Of a stretch of DNA of 64,000 nt, positions 17,277 through 25,966 are shown piece by piece. Below the pieces are notes generated by a model, which was not told the origin of the DNA, ran no database searches, and saw nothing but the letters and a program-made list of their open reading frames with translations. The stretch lies in assembly GCF_000829675.1 (NCBI RefSeq), contig NZ_BBRX01000021.1, forward strand, positions 1 to 64,000, given 5' to 3'. Every line of letters begins with the position of its first letter. Position 1 is the first letter of the stretch. The position numbers were made by a program, and so were the translations under genes. This DNA is from Acinetobacter rudis (GTDB taxonomy: Bacteria > Pseudomonadota > Gammaproteobacteria > Pseudomonadales > Moraxellaceae).

Positions 17277-17714
17277 ATGTTACGTGGTAAGCAATTAGAT
17301 GAAGTCATTGAACAAGAATTACAAATGATGTTGGTTGAAGGTTTTGAAAAATCTCCTATTTCGCATAAAGCTCTTCATAGTCGTCTAACAGCTAAGGGCT
17401 ATATATCAGGTGGGTTAAGTACTTTGAGTTCTGTTGAGCGGAAGAAGCTTATATCGCTGTATGTATCTGAGCAAATTTCTCCACTGCATCTGAAAACTAA
17501 AGAGCAGCAACTTTATGTGAATAGAAAGACAAGACAGGCTCTTACGGATACTAATAAAAATCTACGCACACAAATTGATGATTTAGAGTCACAGCTTAAT
17601 CAGAATACAGAAACACTTATAAATATCATTGAGGAAGTAAAGCTTAGAAGTAACTTGAAAGTGGATCATCTATTAGCTCCTCATCTTCTCAAAAAATATT
17701 TATCACAGGAGTAA
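17277..17714 (+). CDS. Small coiled-coil protein of recombinase block (GmtX/TnpC-like)
   Basis: A 145-residue protein. The N-terminal half looks like a helical DNA-binding segment (SPISHKALHSRLTAKGY), and residues about 85-125 form a coiled coil. Position after the recombinases and size recall GmtX of gamma-Mobile-Trio elements or TnpC of Tn554, accessory factors for element movement. The start at 17277 lies one base after the previous stop with AAGGA upstream. Assignment is by position and architecture, not by sequence match. Confidence 0.7.
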   Translation: MLRGKQLDEVIEQELQMMLVEGFEKSPISHKALHSRLTAKGYISGGLSTLSSVERKKLISLYVSEQISPLHLKTKEQQLYVNRKTRQALTDTNKNLRTQIDDLESQLNQNTETLINIIEEVKLRSNLKVDHLLAPHLLKKYLSQE

Positions 17715-17870
17715 TATTTTTGGATCAACATTAAACCTTTGTGTGATTTGGTAAAATTTTCCAACAGCAGCATTGACCTCTCCCTCTTCAAATCGCTCTA
17801 AATAGCTTCGATCAATTGTTGTTAGTAATGCCGATTCCTGGCGATTGATTGATTCCTAATTTTAGAGCTA
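17703..17870 (-). pseudogene. Remnant of XRE-family (Cro/C1) regulator
   Basis: On the minus strand a frame from about 17837 down to the stop at 17703-17705 reads TIDRSYLERFEEGEVN and then RFNVDPKILLL. This is the C-terminal part of an HTH_XRE domain. The upstream part (NQSIA) is in another frame and no start is left, so it is broken. Its end overlaps the end of the coiled-coil gene. Confidence 0.6.
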
Positions 17871-18068
17871 ATCAAAGGAGTTAGTTCATAATACCTAACC
17901 GTAAATTGGCTTGGGCAACAGGTCAGAAGTTCATTGAATACCTTGATGAACCACCTTGAGATTTCAATTCCTTGCATCGCATCAAGTGATAAACTCGATT
18001 AATACCAAGACTCACCAGTATCGAGTAAATCACAGAAAATATTGCGGTAATCAGAGTACTTCTTGAAA

Positions 18069-18254
18069 CTAGTAGTCTTTTGCTTCTCGTTTTTCACGAC
18101 GCTTTTTTAGGCGTGCAACGACTTGGTCGTGTGGCATCGCTGACCGTTGGTCAGCACATGCTTTTTCTATCTTAGCCCTAAACCATGCATTGTATGCTGC
18201 TTCGTGTTCGGAACTATCAAATTCAGACACAATAGGGTCAAAAATGATATTCAT
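18069..18254 (-). CDS. Orphan antitoxin-like protein (stability-determinant type)
   Basis: A 61-residue protein with the pattern PIVSEFDSSEHEAAYNAWFRAKIE...MPHDQVVARL and a basic C-terminus. It resembles short antitoxins annotated as stability determinants, which normally precede a RelE/ParE toxin gene. No intact toxin follows on the minus strand; the next 200 bases are degenerate. It is therefore an orphan or part of a decayed toxin-antitoxin module. Family recognition is from memory of the motif. Confidence 0.65.
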   Translation of the reverse strand: MNIIFDPIVSEFDSSEHEAAYNAWFRAKIEKACADQRSAMPHDQVVARLKKRREKREAKDY

Positions 18255-18535
18255 GTGCTTATCTCATTTACCAGGTAGACATACTTTAACAGGCTTTTAA
18301 GAAGACACCCGTCAATTGCATAAATTTCATTATGAGACATTAACAACAATAATTTTCCGCCTCTCCTCCGCATTATACCAATATCTGCCTATCAGTAAAA
18401 TTAGTTACATTCAAAAGAAAGGCTTAAGAAATTGCAAAAATTCTGTCCTAAGTTAGATCTGTAGATGAGTTTGGGGATATGGTTGTTTAGGGTAAAATTA
18501 TAGATGAAGGGCTATTCAAAAATACGGGTGCGATC
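18255..18535. other. Degenerate intergenic stretch
   Basis: No gene is supported here. Together with 17715-18068 it forms an 820-bp decayed segment between the mobility block and the first cargo gene, holding only the XRE remnant and the orphan antitoxin. Confidence 0.4.
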
Positions 18536-19306
18536 ATGTTAACTTACACAAGTTTGTTACAAAAAGAGTTTAATCAAGAGGAACTTACTCTTATGAAAAG
18601 ACTTGATTTGAGCAATATTCCTATTACTATGCCTGAAAATCTTGCTCAAATTCTGATTTGGACATCTAAACTTGCACAATATCATCATGCATTATTCATT
18701 CAATCGAGCCAAAAATTAGAGCTTATTACGGAAAATGACAAAAATAAAAAACAAGAACTCAACGATTTAATTAAATTATACAGAAAAACTGGATTTGTAG
18801 AAAATCAGACCAAGGATTTCTATTTAAACAAACTGTTAAATCAAGGTGAAGTTGTTGTTCAAGGTTACATCCAACATCCTTCCAAAAAACAGACAAAATA
18901 TGCAATCATTCCCTATCATGGCTATGATTTTATAACACTTGCCACCCCTAACATTGTTGCAAAATTTCCACTACATTACATTGAAATTAAAAAAGAAAGT
19001 ATACCTCAAGCATTGACAGATATACATTTGGATGAAGAAGAACTTTTATCTACAGTGAAAGATTTTGTGAAATCATTTAGAAAACTATATAAAGAATGCG
19101 TGAGTAAGAATGAGTTAATCAAGGAGCATAATACTATTGTACATAAAATTTATGTCAAAATTAAGAATGGAGAGGTTAAACTGATTAAGCAAGATATTCC
19201 GATTGCTGTTCCCAAAGTTATGAAAACAGCAACCACTCAACCAATTAATAAAAAGTCGTTTAAAGTGATTAAAAAGCGTAAATTCCCCTTACTTAAAGAT
19301 AAATAA
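18536..19306 (+). CDS. Hypothetical island protein, 256 aa
   Basis: I do not recognise this protein. The N-terminal half is helical; about residues 100-150 contain beta-rich text (EVVVQGYIQHPSKKQTKYAIIPYHGYDF), and the C-terminus is very basic (KKSFKVIKKRKFPLL), which suggests nucleic-acid binding. No signal peptide or membrane segment. The ribosome site is weak. It lies between the recombinase block and a PIN-like gene on the opposite strand, and may be an accessory mobility or defence gene. Confidence 0.65.
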   Translation: MLTYTSLLQKEFNQEELTLMKRLDLSNIPITMPENLAQILIWTSKLAQYHHALFIQSSQKLELITENDKNKKQELNDLIKLYRKTGFVENQTKDFYLNKLLNQGEVVVQGYIQHPSKKQTKYAIIPYHGYDFITLATPNIVAKFPLHYIEIKKESIPQALTDIHLDEEELLSTVKDFVKSFRKLYKECVSKNELIKEHNTIVHKIYVKIKNGEVKLIKQDIPIAVPKVMKTATTQPINKKSFKVIKKRKFPLLKDK

Positions 19307-19438
19307 AGTTTACTTTCATTCAATTAATTAGAAGGATTTTAAAATAGCTACCTAATTCAAAAGTAGATAACTTTCTAATCAGCTTTGAACTTCCAAGAAA
19401 TAAAGGCTAGATTAATAACCCTATTAACAAATAAAATA

Positions 19439-20689
19439 TTATTGTTTCTTAAGATTAAAAAGCTCTTCTTCTAGTTCAAGAACTGACTGATTAAATCTCA
19501 TTCTTTTATTTTCACAAGTATTTTGTCTTTCAATAATAGCATCAGATGTAAAAAATGCCTCTTGAATTTGCATTTTATGTTTATCACTTAGCTCTATCAT
19601 ATCATCCATACCAAAAGCATAAAATGGATAAATATCAGAGTCTTCCTTATTATAAACCAACCCACTAAGTTTATAAAAATCAATTAATTTAACAAACTCG
19701 TTATCAAAGCTACATAATGCAGGAAAGAAATAATCCGCATTTTCACTAAGAGAAAATGTAGATGCTTTCTCTAAATATCTAAAATGAAAAATATCCCATG
19801 CCATAGCTTTCATCTTTCTAACCAATTCATCAGAATTCTTTTGAATTTTTCCAAAGAAATTAGATTTATTTGAAAAAATAGCATATGCAAGATTTGCATC
19901 ACGGACAGACATCAAACCTAGATACTTTTGATTCATCTCAAAGTACGTGTAAATCTTTGTATAAATTGATTTTTTACTATATTTCCATCTAATAATAGCA
20001 ATTATTAAAATAATTAAATATTGCTCATGAAACATTCTTTCATACTCAGCATTAAACTGTTCATTAGTTAACCTAAATATTTCTTGAGACATTTGCTGTT
20101 GAGCTATTTGTTGAATCTCAAATTCAGTTTTATTAAATTTTAGTTTATTCTCATTCTTAAATGCCTCAACATCCAAATTTCTAAACATCTCATAAGCAAG
20201 CTTAACATTGTAGATTTCATCTAAATTACCACCAGATTTTAAGTTATATGTGTTCTCCGTCAAGTGAGGGATAGGATCAACATTTACATCTGGCTCTATA
20301 ATAAACCTAAAAAGTTCATCCAGATCTCCTGGCAATCTATTATTATTTCTATCAAAAAAATATGAATATAAATAACTTACAGCTTGTGTATCCAAAGATA
20401 TAGAATAGTCAATTGGAATCTCCTCCTTCTTCCCAGATAATAAGGAATCAACAGTTTTTCCACTTAAAACGAATACATTATTATATTTATATAAACCTCT
20501 TATGGCACCTGTCTTTGAAAAATTTTTATCTACTGCAAGACCAGGAATAGCAGCTGAAGATTTGTCAAAACTTAAGATAAAAACATAGTCTTTTAATATA
20601 CCCTCAAATATTTTGTATAATTCTGCTGCTTCTTTTATTGATGAGGAAAGAGCAATTTTAGCTATAAGTTCTTTTAAGCCTAAATTCAT
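19439..20689 (-). CDS. Uncharacterised protein with PIN-like nuclease signature, 416 aa
   Basis: Not recognised as a named family. Residues 94-107 (DYSISLDTQAVSYL) look like the first strand and acidic residue of a PIN-type RNase domain (Asp100). Near the C-terminus, AWDIFHFRYLE followed by ADYFFPALCSFDNEF resembles the last PIN helices and acidic residue. The middle part is a long helical insert. If correct it would be a metal-dependent RNase. It is alone on the minus strand inside a defence-rich island, so a single-gene abortive-infection role is possible but inferred. Confidence 0.6.
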   Translation of the reverse strand: MNLGLKELIAKIALSSSIKEAAELYKIFEGILKDYVFILSFDKSSAAIPGLAVDKNFSKTGAIRGLYKYNNVFVLSGKTVDSLLSGKKEEIPIDYSISLDTQAVSYLYSYFFDRNNNRLPGDLDELFRFIIEPDVNVDPIPHLTENTYNLKSGGNLDEIYNVKLAYEMFRNLDVEAFKNENKLKFNKTEFEIQQIAQQQMSQEIFRLTNEQFNAEYERMFHEQYLIILIIAIIRWKYSKKSIYTKIYTYFEMNQKYLGLMSVRDANLAYAIFSNKSNFFGKIQKNSDELVRKMKAMAWDIFHFRYLEKASTFSLSENADYFFPALCSFDNEFVKLIDFYKLSGLVYNKEDSDIYPFYAFGMDDMIELSDKHKMQIQEAFFTSDAIIERQNTCENKRMRFNQSVLELEEELFNLKKQ

Positions 20690-20796
20690 ATTAAATTATC
20701 TCTAAAAAGATTTTAATAATAAAGCGCATGCTTAATAAAACAAGGCATGGACGACACAAACTGTCGCAAAACATCAATCCAATTCAATAAGTAGTA

Positions 20797-21105
20797 TTGA
20801 CGATAACGTATAGCAAAATTAAAGCTTCTGCTGAAAATCCAGAATTACGTACTCCTATAGGCATTGAAGAAAAAATCCCTACTTACGCCCAATTTACCAT
20901 TTTGGCCAGTTATGCATATAGCGGCTCAAAGCTGAAATCATTAAGGAAATCATGTCAAAAACGTGGTAAAGCCATCTTGTCATCGACAGATGGGGCACAA
21001 CAAGCCATTGCTTATCATATCATTAGCCTTGGCTTACAAGGCATATTCTGCGTCTTTAGAAAAATTTCATATTTTTTTAAAGCTTTGACTTGTATTACTT
21101 TGTAG
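20797..21105 (+). CDS. Doubtful small ORF, 102 aa
   Basis: A TTG-started frame before the CBASS operon. The middle part (ELRTPIGIEEKIPTYAQFTIL, then STDGAQQAIAYHI) reads like real protein, but the C-terminus (FCVFRKISYFFKAL) looks like out-of-frame sequence. It may be a fragment of an older gene. No ribosome site is clear. Low confidence that it is expressed. Confidence 0.25.
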   Translation: MTITYSKIKASAENPELRTPIGIEEKIPTYAQFTILASYAYSGSKLKSLRKSCQKRGKAILSSTDGAQQAIAYHIISLGLQGIFCVFRKISYFFKALTCITL

Positions 21106-21147
21106 AGAACTCCATAAATACAAAAAGACTACAGGAATATACAAAAT

Positions 21148-22161
21148 ATGGCGAATCCACAGAAACACTATGCTAAGTTCCACACAAATATTAGATTAGG
21201 ACGTTATGATGAAGAAAGTACCTTACGTGAAAAACGTGACCTTTTGATTAGCGCCTTAAAAGATGAACTCAAGAAAGATCCTAATGGCCCTCAATTTGTA
21301 GAATACTTTAATCAAGGTAGTTATGCCTTGGGTACAGGGATTAAGCCGAGGAATGGAGATTATGATATTGATGTTGGGGTTTTATTAGATTGTGACAAAG
21401 AAGAATATGGTTCAGTAGAAATTAAAAAAATTGTTAGAGATGCTTTAACTCATAGAAATCGAACTGTAACAATTAAACGACCTTGTGTAACTGTCACTTA
21501 TCTCAAAAATGGTATACCTGATTATCATGTAGATTTGCCCATTTACACTGAAGATGACAAAGGCAATATGTATCTAGCGCGAGGTAAGGAATTCTCATCA
21601 GAAGACCTTAAGACTTGGGATATTTCAAATCCTAATGAACTTACCAATACAATTTTGGGCAAATTTGAAGATGATTCAGATTTACGTCTTCAATTTCGAC
21701 GATGTACTCGTTACTTGAAACAATGGCGAAATGAGAAAGGTCTAGATTACTTCAAGAGTATTGCCATTACTTCAGCTGTATATGAACATATAACAGATGA
21801 AGATTATGACAATGATAATAAGGTATTACTTTCTATAGTAAATAAATTACTAAATGAATTCATTCACTTTAGTATTGATCCAGAAACTAGTGAACCTTAC
21901 TTCAGACTCGTAATTAATTTACCTGCACATGAAGGAGTAGACTTGCTCGAAAAATTGACTAAAAATCAAATGGAGTACTTAAAATCAAAAATTGAAGATT
22001 TAAAGTCCTCTTTAGAAGCAGTAAATGAGGAACTCGACACATTAGAAGCTTGCAAAATTTTAAATAAAACTTTTGGTACTGAATTTCCTATTCCTGAAAT
22101 ACATGAAGTGTCGGAGCCTGTGACACAAACTTATTACACTCAGGAAGGCAAATCTGCATAG
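21148..22161 (+). CDS. CBASS CD-NTase (cyclic oligonucleotide synthase)
   Basis: A 337-residue nucleotidyltransferase that senses phage infection and makes a cyclic nucleotide signal. GSYALGTG at residues 57-64 is the nucleotide-binding loop; Asp73 and Asp75 in DYDIDVG and Asp129 in YHVDLP form the metal triad. The C-terminus is a flexible tail ending GKSA; a terminal small residue is what Cap2 needs to conjugate the enzyme. First gene of a four-gene type II CBASS operon. The product and CD-NTase clade cannot be read from motifs. Confidence 0.93.
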   Translation: MANPQKHYAKFHTNIRLGRYDEESTLREKRDLLISALKDELKKDPNGPQFVEYFNQGSYALGTGIKPRNGDYDIDVGVLLDCDKEEYGSVEIKKIVRDALTHRNRTVTIKRPCVTVTYLKNGIPDYHVDLPIYTEDDKGNMYLARGKEFSSEDLKTWDISNPNELTNTILGKFEDDSDLRLQFRRCTRYLKQWRNEKGLDYFKSIAITSAVYEHITDEDYDNDNKVLLSIVNKLLNEFIHFSIDPETSEPYFRLVINLPAHEGVDLLEKLTKNQMEYLKSKIEDLKSSLEAVNEELDTLEACKILNKTFGTEFPIPEIHEVSEPVTQTYYTQEGKSA

Positions 22162-22170
22162 GAAAATTCA

Positions 22171-23829
22171 ATGTTTTACGACACCCAAAAGCTAGAAGTT
22201 ATAAAAAGTTTATTAAGTGAACTTGGGGCTCAGAATATCCATGTTACAAAAAATTCTAATAATTGGGTTAGTTTAAACTTTGATTTCTTCATTGATGTTC
22301 AACAAGTTTGTCTCGGTTTAACTTTCGAAAATAGAGCAAATTGGACGACACCTCCAATTTTTACCGTATTGACACGACCAATGCCCGCTTTAGACCATGT
22401 AAGTCAAAGTGGGCAAATTTGTACTACTGATCATCAAGGTGAAAATTTTGAAGGCAATAAACATAAAGAACTTATTTCTTTATTTTTTGAAAAAGCTATA
22501 CATATACTAAAACAATCTTTTGATAATCTTCAGCTAAACAACAGAACAAGCCTGTATAACGAGTTAGAAGGATATTTAGGTAACATTCAAAATATAACCC
22601 AAGATGTAATATTACATTGTGATCCTCTTCTGACATCACAGTTATTTGGTTGGTTAAAAAAATCACCAAAAGGAAATCATCAAGTATTAGAGCAAATTGA
22701 TGTTGATAATAATGCTTATACAAACCGTTCACAACTGACAAAGGTAAAAGTACATAAGGTATTATTAGATGATGCTTATATTTTTCCTATTCCAAACATA
22801 GGAGATCAATTTACCGAATATGATTTTCTAAAAATTATTAATAGCCTTCTCGATAAAAACAGACAATCTTTGTTAAAACAAGGTAACCATTATGTCTTAT
22901 TAGGTATTCCCAATGGGCACGGATTTGCTTATCTGGTCCTTTCTTATGCCATTTGGTATTCCTTTAAAGAAAAAGTTTCATTTAACGGTTTTAAAGCATC
23001 TTTAACTCAACGAGCTTGGGTCGATTATTTATTAAATAGAACTGGGCAAGAGAAAAAAGCCAGACATGTAGCTATTATCGGATGTGGAGCATTAGGTTCA
23101 AAGATTGCAGAAATATTAGCTCAAACGGGTATAAATCAATTTTCTCTAATCGATCCAGAATTTTTAAAAACAGATAATATTTATCGTCATTCTTTAGGTT
23201 TGCAGTATGTTAATACCTATAAATCGATTTCTTTAGCTAAGAAACTTTTAGCAGAAAGACCAGGATTGATCATTTCACCATTCATAGATTATGGTGAGCA
23301 ATGGACAAAATCAAAAATTCCTGAAGATGTAGATACTATCATCTTAGCAGTCGGTCATACTCCTACTGAGATTTCTATCATAAAAACTATTCATGAGTTA
23401 GATATGACTATTCAAATAATTACAGGCTGGCTAGAACCTTATGATTTAGGTGGACACTTCATCTCCTTTAATAATAAAAATTTAGGCTGTTTAAACTGCC
23501 TATATTTTGATGAAAATTTAAATAAAAGTCTGACACCTAAATACAAATTTATAGAATCTGGACAGCTAATTGCTAAAAATATTACAGGATGTGCTGGAGC
23601 ATTTACCCCCTTCTCTTCTTTGAATTGTATGAAGCTAGCGAGCTATATTTCTGACTATGCCTTAAATCAACAACTAGGTTTTGTTTCTCTTTCTGGCAAC
23701 CATCAGAATGCAAACAAAAATGGAGTAATGACAACTCCCTTTTATGCTGTAGTAAGTTCCTCAAATGGCATCAATATATTGAGTATAAAAGAAATTTACA
23801 AAGAAGTATGTCCATGTTGCAATACATAA
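22171..23829 (+). CDS. cap2: CBASS Cap2, E2-E1 fusion conjugating enzyme
   Basis: A 552-residue bacterial ubiquitin-transfer-like protein. An N-terminal E2-like domain carries the catalytic Cys84 in GQICTTD. The E1/ThiF domain has the adenylation loop IIGCGALGSKIAE at about 302 and a catalytic Cys near 474 (ITGCAGAF). It ends in CPCC, possibly zinc-binding. Cap2 links the CD-NTase C-terminus to a target and primes it for signalling. The gene starts nine bases after the CD-NTase stop and overlaps Cap3 by 22 bases. Confidence 0.93.
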   Translation: MFYDTQKLEVIKSLLSELGAQNIHVTKNSNNWVSLNFDFFIDVQQVCLGLTFENRANWTTPPIFTVLTRPMPALDHVSQSGQICTTDHQGENFEGNKHKELISLFFEKAIHILKQSFDNLQLNNRTSLYNELEGYLGNIQNITQDVILHCDPLLTSQLFGWLKKSPKGNHQVLEQIDVDNNAYTNRSQLTKVKVHKVLLDDAYIFPIPNIGDQFTEYDFLKIINSLLDKNRQSLLKQGNHYVLLGIPNGHGFAYLVLSYAIWYSFKEKVSFNGFKASLTQRAWVDYLLNRTGQEKKARHVAIIGCGALGSKIAEILAQTGINQFSLIDPEFLKTDNIYRHSLGLQYVNTYKSISLAKKLLAERPGLIISPFIDYGEQWTKSKIPEDVDTIILAVGHTPTEISIIKTIHELDMTIQIITGWLEPYDLGGHFISFNNKNLGCLNCLYFDENLNKSLTPKYKFIESGQLIAKNITGCAGAFTPFSSLNCMKLASYISDYALNQQLGFVSLSGNHQNANKNGVMTTPFYAVVSSSNGINILSIKEIYKEVCPCCNT

Positions 23830-24314
23830 CCCAAGGGAGACTAAAATGTGAAGCTCCTACAGAACAAGTTTTTGTTTTTCAAACAACTGTTTTAAATGCT
23901 TTAAAGCAATTTATACAATCAGAATCAGATTCTCGAGAATCTGGGGGCATTCTAATTGGAAGAACTGACATTGAAACTAAGGCTAAAATAATTGAAAGCT
24001 TAACCTCCCCTATGGAAGGAGATCGCCAAACACGTACATCTTTCTTTAGGTCAAAATCCCATCAAAAAGCTTTGATAAAAGCTTGGAACGATTCTGAAAA
24101 AATTTATAATTTTTTAGGCTTATGGCATACACATCCTGAGGATATACCCACCCCCTCACCAACTGATTTGAAAGACATAAATACTGTACTAAATGGTATT
24201 ACTAATCTTCATCATCCAATTTTATATTTAATAATTGGTAGAGTAAAAACTGGAATTTGGATTAGCAATAAAAATACTGATATTAATTTTTTAGGTCATA
24301 TTGAGTTAAAGTAA
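23808..24314 (+). CDS. cap3: CBASS Cap3, JAMM isopeptidase
   Basis: A 168-residue JAB/MPN metalloprotease that removes CD-NTase conjugates made by Cap2. The JAMM residues are present: Glu in ESGGILIGR, then LWHTHPEDIPTPSPTD, giving HxHP, Ser and Asp. The 22-base overlap with Cap2 shows co-translation. A second Met two codons in (23814) is an alternative start. With Cap2 it defines this as a full-length type II CBASS. Confidence 0.93.
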   Translation: MSMLQYITQGRLKCEAPTEQVFVFQTTVLNALKQFIQSESDSRESGGILIGRTDIETKAKIIESLTSPMEGDRQTRTSFFRSKSHQKALIKAWNDSEKIYNFLGLWHTHPEDIPTPSPTDLKDINTVLNGITNLHHPILYLIIGRVKTGIWISNKNTDINFLGHIELK

Positions 24315-24316
24315 AA

Positions 24317-25930
24317 ATGCAACTAGATCAATCCTTAAGTACACAGACTTCTTTACCTGCAATAGATGATTTATCAAATGCAGAAAAATATGTAGAAGAA
24401 ATTTTAAAGCACATTCCTATAGATTCACTAGGTATATTGATCGATGAGAAATGTAAAAATATAATTTTTGTCTTATTGCAAGATAAAATCCCTAAGAGTT
24501 TTTTCCGTATACTTCTCAATCAAGATAATACTTTAACTTTTATCCGATCATTAATTGCCAAGAATCGTTCCATTTACACTCGCTTTCTTCAAGGTTCCAT
24601 ATTTGATATTGATGTCCTTCTTAATTTTGAAAAGTTAGAAGAAATATGGAATTTAGCTTCTTCTCAAGAGGATGAAATTAAAGATGAAAATTTTATTCCA
24701 AAAAAAAAATCAGAAGCTGTCAACAAATTAGAATACTTTATCAACAGAATTTTTGATTTTGAGCTACTTACTGGTAGAGGTGATGATTTACTTGAAAAAC
24801 ATAAAAATCAAGTTTATCGCTCCAGTCATGGCCGATGTATGTTTAGAGGTTGTGGCCTTAAGTTAGACATCGATGAAATAACAGGAGTAATGGGTACTTA
24901 TGGAGTACTAGCTCATAATGTTGCAGCATCAGAAAATTCAACTCGAGGCATTCCCTTCTTCTCATATCAACTATCAGATGATCCAACGAATATTTTATTA
25001 TTATGTGAAAAACATCATAGACTCATTGATAAAGTCGCCGGTGCAGAGTATACAGCCCCATATTTGTCTCAAATGAGGCAAAATTTTATAGCTGAATGTG
25101 AGGACCTATTAGATTCTCTCAGCTTTAGTCCAATGCCGGTCTATCTATTTTTCTGGCCTGTAAACCAAAATATCCCCAATTCGCCATCCAGACTTGATGT
25201 AGCTAACTGTCTTCGCCCTTTAAAAGCAATCCTTCATAAAGACAAAGATTTAATTCATGAACCATCATTAGTACAATTAAGAGCTGTTCCTGATGACTTT
25301 TATAAGTATCACTTCTTAGAAGATTTCGAATGTCAAATCTATCAATTACTTAGACAAGCAAAATCACATGATAAGAAAATAGCAATTTTTGGCTTTGGCC
25401 CTATGCCTTGCCTAATCGCTTTGGGAAGTAAGTTAGGCAATAAGGGGAAATTTATCCCTATGCTAATGTATAGAGATGGGAGCTGTTGGATGTGGCCAAA
25501 TCCTTTATGCAATGAAAAAGCCTATGATATAAAGGGCTTCGAAACGATTGAAAATTGCGCCGAAGTAACTATAAAATTAAATCTAACTGCTGAACCAGAG
25601 TCTTCTAAGAGTAAAGCTAAAGAATTGGGGCATCCGATTATCAATATTACCGCTAAACCTGACTATATGGGGAATGGGGCAATAAGAAACCCTGAACGAG
25701 GCCTCAGCTTCATGCAAGACATTCATGCTTTATTACATAGGCTAAAAGATCGGGGTATTTCTAAGATTCATGTCTTACCATGTGCATCGAATGCTGCTTG
25801 CATATGGTTTGGGCAAGCATTTGATCTACATCACCCCGAAATGGTTATTTATGATTTTTCTCAAAACACAATGATCCCAAGACTTCAGATTCACAATAAT
25901 GGCAATAAGAATGAAGTTTCTATAATCTAA
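24317..25930 (+). CDS. cap5: CBASS effector Cap5, HNH nuclease-SAVED
   Basis: A 537-residue effector. Its HNH domain at about residues 165-250 shows GRCMFRGCG, AHNVAA and LLLCEKHHRLID. The C-terminal half is a SAVED domain (about 280-530) that binds the cyclic nucleotide, including the IHVLPCASNAACIWFGQAFD motif. Signal binding turns on DNA degradation and kills the infected cell. About 150 N-terminal residues precede the HNH domain and are not explained by the HNH-SAVED plan. It lies two bases after Cap3; an IS element begins right after its stop. Confidence 0.9.
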   Translation: MQLDQSLSTQTSLPAIDDLSNAEKYVEEILKHIPIDSLGILIDEKCKNIIFVLLQDKIPKSFFRILLNQDNTLTFIRSLIAKNRSIYTRFLQGSIFDIDVLLNFEKLEEIWNLASSQEDEIKDENFIPKKKSEAVNKLEYFINRIFDFELLTGRGDDLLEKHKNQVYRSSHGRCMFRGCGLKLDIDEITGVMGTYGVLAHNVAASENSTRGIPFFSYQLSDDPTNILLLCEKHHRLIDKVAGAEYTAPYLSQMRQNFIAECEDLLDSLSFSPMPVYLFFWPVNQNIPNSPSRLDVANCLRPLKAILHKDKDLIHEPSLVQLRAVPDDFYKYHFLEDFECQIYQLLRQAKSHDKKIAIFGFGPMPCLIALGSKLGNKGKFIPMLMYRDGSCWMWPNPLCNEKAYDIKGFETIENCAEVTIKLNLTAEPESSKSKAKELGHPIINITAKPDYMGNGAIRNPERGLSFMQDIHALLHRLKDRGISKIHVLPCASNAACIWFGQAFDLHHPEMVIYDFSQNTMIPRLQIHNNGNKNEVSII

Positions 25931-25931
25931 A

Positions 25932-25956
25932 TGGACTGCCACCACTCTCCTAGACA
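25932..25956 (+). repeat. IS left terminal inverted repeat
   Basis: A 25-bp sequence beginning TGGACTGCCACCACTCTCC, exactly complementary to the right end at 27146-27170. Confidence 0.95.
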
Positions 25957-25966
25957 CGAGACAGCC

